A stretch of 7,234 nucleotides of DNA from Saprospiraceae bacterium (GTDB taxonomy: Bacteria; Bacteroidota; Bacteroidia; Chitinophagales; Saprospiraceae): assembly GCA_029262975.1 (NCBI GenBank), contig JAJCYJ010000373.1, positions 1 through 7,234 on the forward strand, given 5' to 3'. Under the pieces are notes generated by a model. It had not been told where the DNA came from. It was given only the letters and a program-made list of their open reading frames with translations, and searched no databases. Made by a program: the position numbers and the translations under genes. Positions 6,269 to 7,234 of the stretch are shown here, in pieces (within the stretch, counting starts at the first letter, position 1; every line of letters begins with the position of its first letter).

Positions 6269-7234
6269 GATCCAATGATATATAATATATGTAATACCTA
6301 AAATTAACAGTGGTAAAACAACAAGGATGACTTGATAATAGCGAATATCCTTATTATATTTTGGTGTATCTAAAATTGATATATCCAGTGTCTTATTTGA
6401 AAGTTCCAGGATTGTATTTCCATGAATAAGCGATTCCAGAAGATTTGAAATGAATTGCGTGTTAGCCGGGTACATTTGTTTATCCATTGGATTAAAACCT
6501 ATCGGAAAAAAGCCACTATTGGTTCCTGGTGCGGGCATTGCAAAATCGACATCTCCTATTACAATCTGATTAATGTACTGGCTATCTAAATTATAGGTTA
6601 GCCCAAATGAGGCAAGAAATGACATGTCTTCATTCGTAAGTCGGTTCATAAAAAAAGGTTTGACTCGACCAGACATGGATGTACCAATAATTCTTTTTCC
6701 ACCCTGGTATTCTTGAGGGTCCGGGGTCACTTCCATGAAACTGAAATCAAGGATGGCCGGTGATACTGTTGACTTTGTATAAGGACTGGATTCGACAAGG
6801 ATTTCCTTTGTAACAGACTTGGGGAAATCCAGGATTTCTATCGGATTGACGAAAAATGTAGATAGAGCTGAAGATAACCTGGCAGATGGTGGATTATCTT
6901 GGCCCGTTATGACCAATGGGTGATAAGGATACTTGAACATTTTCGTTTGAGGATTACTGCTTCCGTCATTAACCACTTGTGGAATTCTCGTAGATTGAAT
7001 GTCCAGAAGAAGCTCAGGAAGCATCCGGATGCCGCATCGGAAGAGGTAATCTTCGGCCTGGAATGTTCGGCTTAAAGCCAGGTGCCCGCCAGTCTCTCTC
7101 AGACTGTCAATAGTCACGTCAAATTTGTCAATCAGCCATATGATCGGAATATTCCGTCCGGCTAAGACATCCAAAGCCAATAATTCTTGTCTGGGTAAGT
7201 CTTCCTTTTTGAGGATAACAATTATAGCCTCTAA
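6248..7234 (-). CDS. gldG: GldG, gliding-motility ABC-system auxiliary component (C-terminal part, 5'-truncated)
   Basis: The minus-strand frame is open from the right edge to TAA 6250-6248, giving 328 residues. A TTG at 7180 is internal, since 18 codons (LEAIIVILKKEDLPRQEL) precede it without a stop. GldG marks include EAIIV..K near the edge, IPIIWLIDKFDVTIDSL (a Walker-B-like GldG segment), DYLFRCGIRMLPELLLDIQ, a MSGRVKPFFMNRL segment, LLESLIHGNTILELSNKTLDISILD near the end, and a single C-terminal transmembrane helix (about 301-320) with a basic RRRKYA tail. In Flavobacterium, GldG with GldF and the ATPase GldA forms an inner-membrane ABC-type complex needed for gliding; GldG is mostly periplasmic. 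Known proteins have about 550 residues, so the N-terminal 40 percent lies outside, where gldF would be expected. It overlaps the phospholipase gene by 8 bases. Assignment rests on recalled motifs. Confidence 0.88.
   Translation of the reverse strand, partial: LEAIIVILKKEDLPRQELLALDVLAGRNIPIIWLIDKFDVTIDSLRETGGHLALSRTFQAEDYLFRCGIRMLPELLLDIQSTRIPQVVNDGSSNPQTKMFKYPYHPLVITGQDNPPSARLSSALSTFFVNPIEILDFPKSVTKEILVESSPYTKSTVSPAILDFSFMEVTPDPQEYQGGKRIIGTSMSGRVKPFFMNRLTNEDMSFLASFGLTYNLDSQYINQIVIGDVDFAMPAPGTNSGFFPIGFNPMDKQMYPANTQFISNLLESLIHGNTILELSNKTLDISILDTPKYNKDIRYYQVILVVLPLLILGITYIIYHWIRRRKYA

Noticed and set aside
7178..7180. TTG as the start of the gldG frame
   Set aside because: The frame stays open to the window edge and the 18 upstream codons look like GldG sequence, so the gene is truncated and the TTG is internal.

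Overview
The window looks like chromosomal DNA of a gliding-type member of the Bacteroidota. Four things point there: a clear GldG (gliding-motility ABC system), a DUF1599 protein and a zinc-dependent phospholipase C of the type common in that phylum, weak or absent Shine-Dalgarno sequences, and a promoter -7 element of the Bacteroidota form TAnnTTTG. Base composition is AT-rich. The genus cannot be told from the sequence. I see no mobile element, CRISPR array, tRNA or rRNA.

Layout. Positions 1-238 (minus) hold the N-terminal part of a DUF1599 protein, cut by the left edge, with a Bacteroidota-type promoter just upstream. Positions 239-594 are non-coding and separate it from a divergent plus-strand pair. 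The first gene of that pair (595-2775) is a neutral ceramidase with a complete catalytic set and an N-terminal membrane or lipoprotein anchor. The second (2782-4248) is an uncharacterised protein made of a beta-propeller-like region followed by a beta/gamma-crystallin-like domain. These two ORFs are in the same frame and are separated by one TAG and two further codons; the second has no export signal of its own. Convergent to them on the minus strand is yigZ (4313-4975), an IMPACT/YigZ-family protein. Further right on the minus strand are a secreted zinc-dependent phospholipase C/S1-P1-type enzyme (5080-6255) and the C-terminal 328 residues of GldG (6248-7234, cut by the right edge). Those two overlap by 8 bases and are probably translationally coupled.

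How the genes may work together. Two envelope or secreted lipid-active hydrolases lie close together: a ceramidase for N-acyl sphingoid lipids and a PLC-fold metalloenzyme. Many Bacteroidota make sphingolipids, so the ceramidase may act on self lipids or on foreign ones; the sequence does not decide this. The most unusual point is the ceramidase/propeller-crystallin junction. It reads either as a tightly coupled two-gene operon, or as one long secreted protein split by a single in-frame amber codon.
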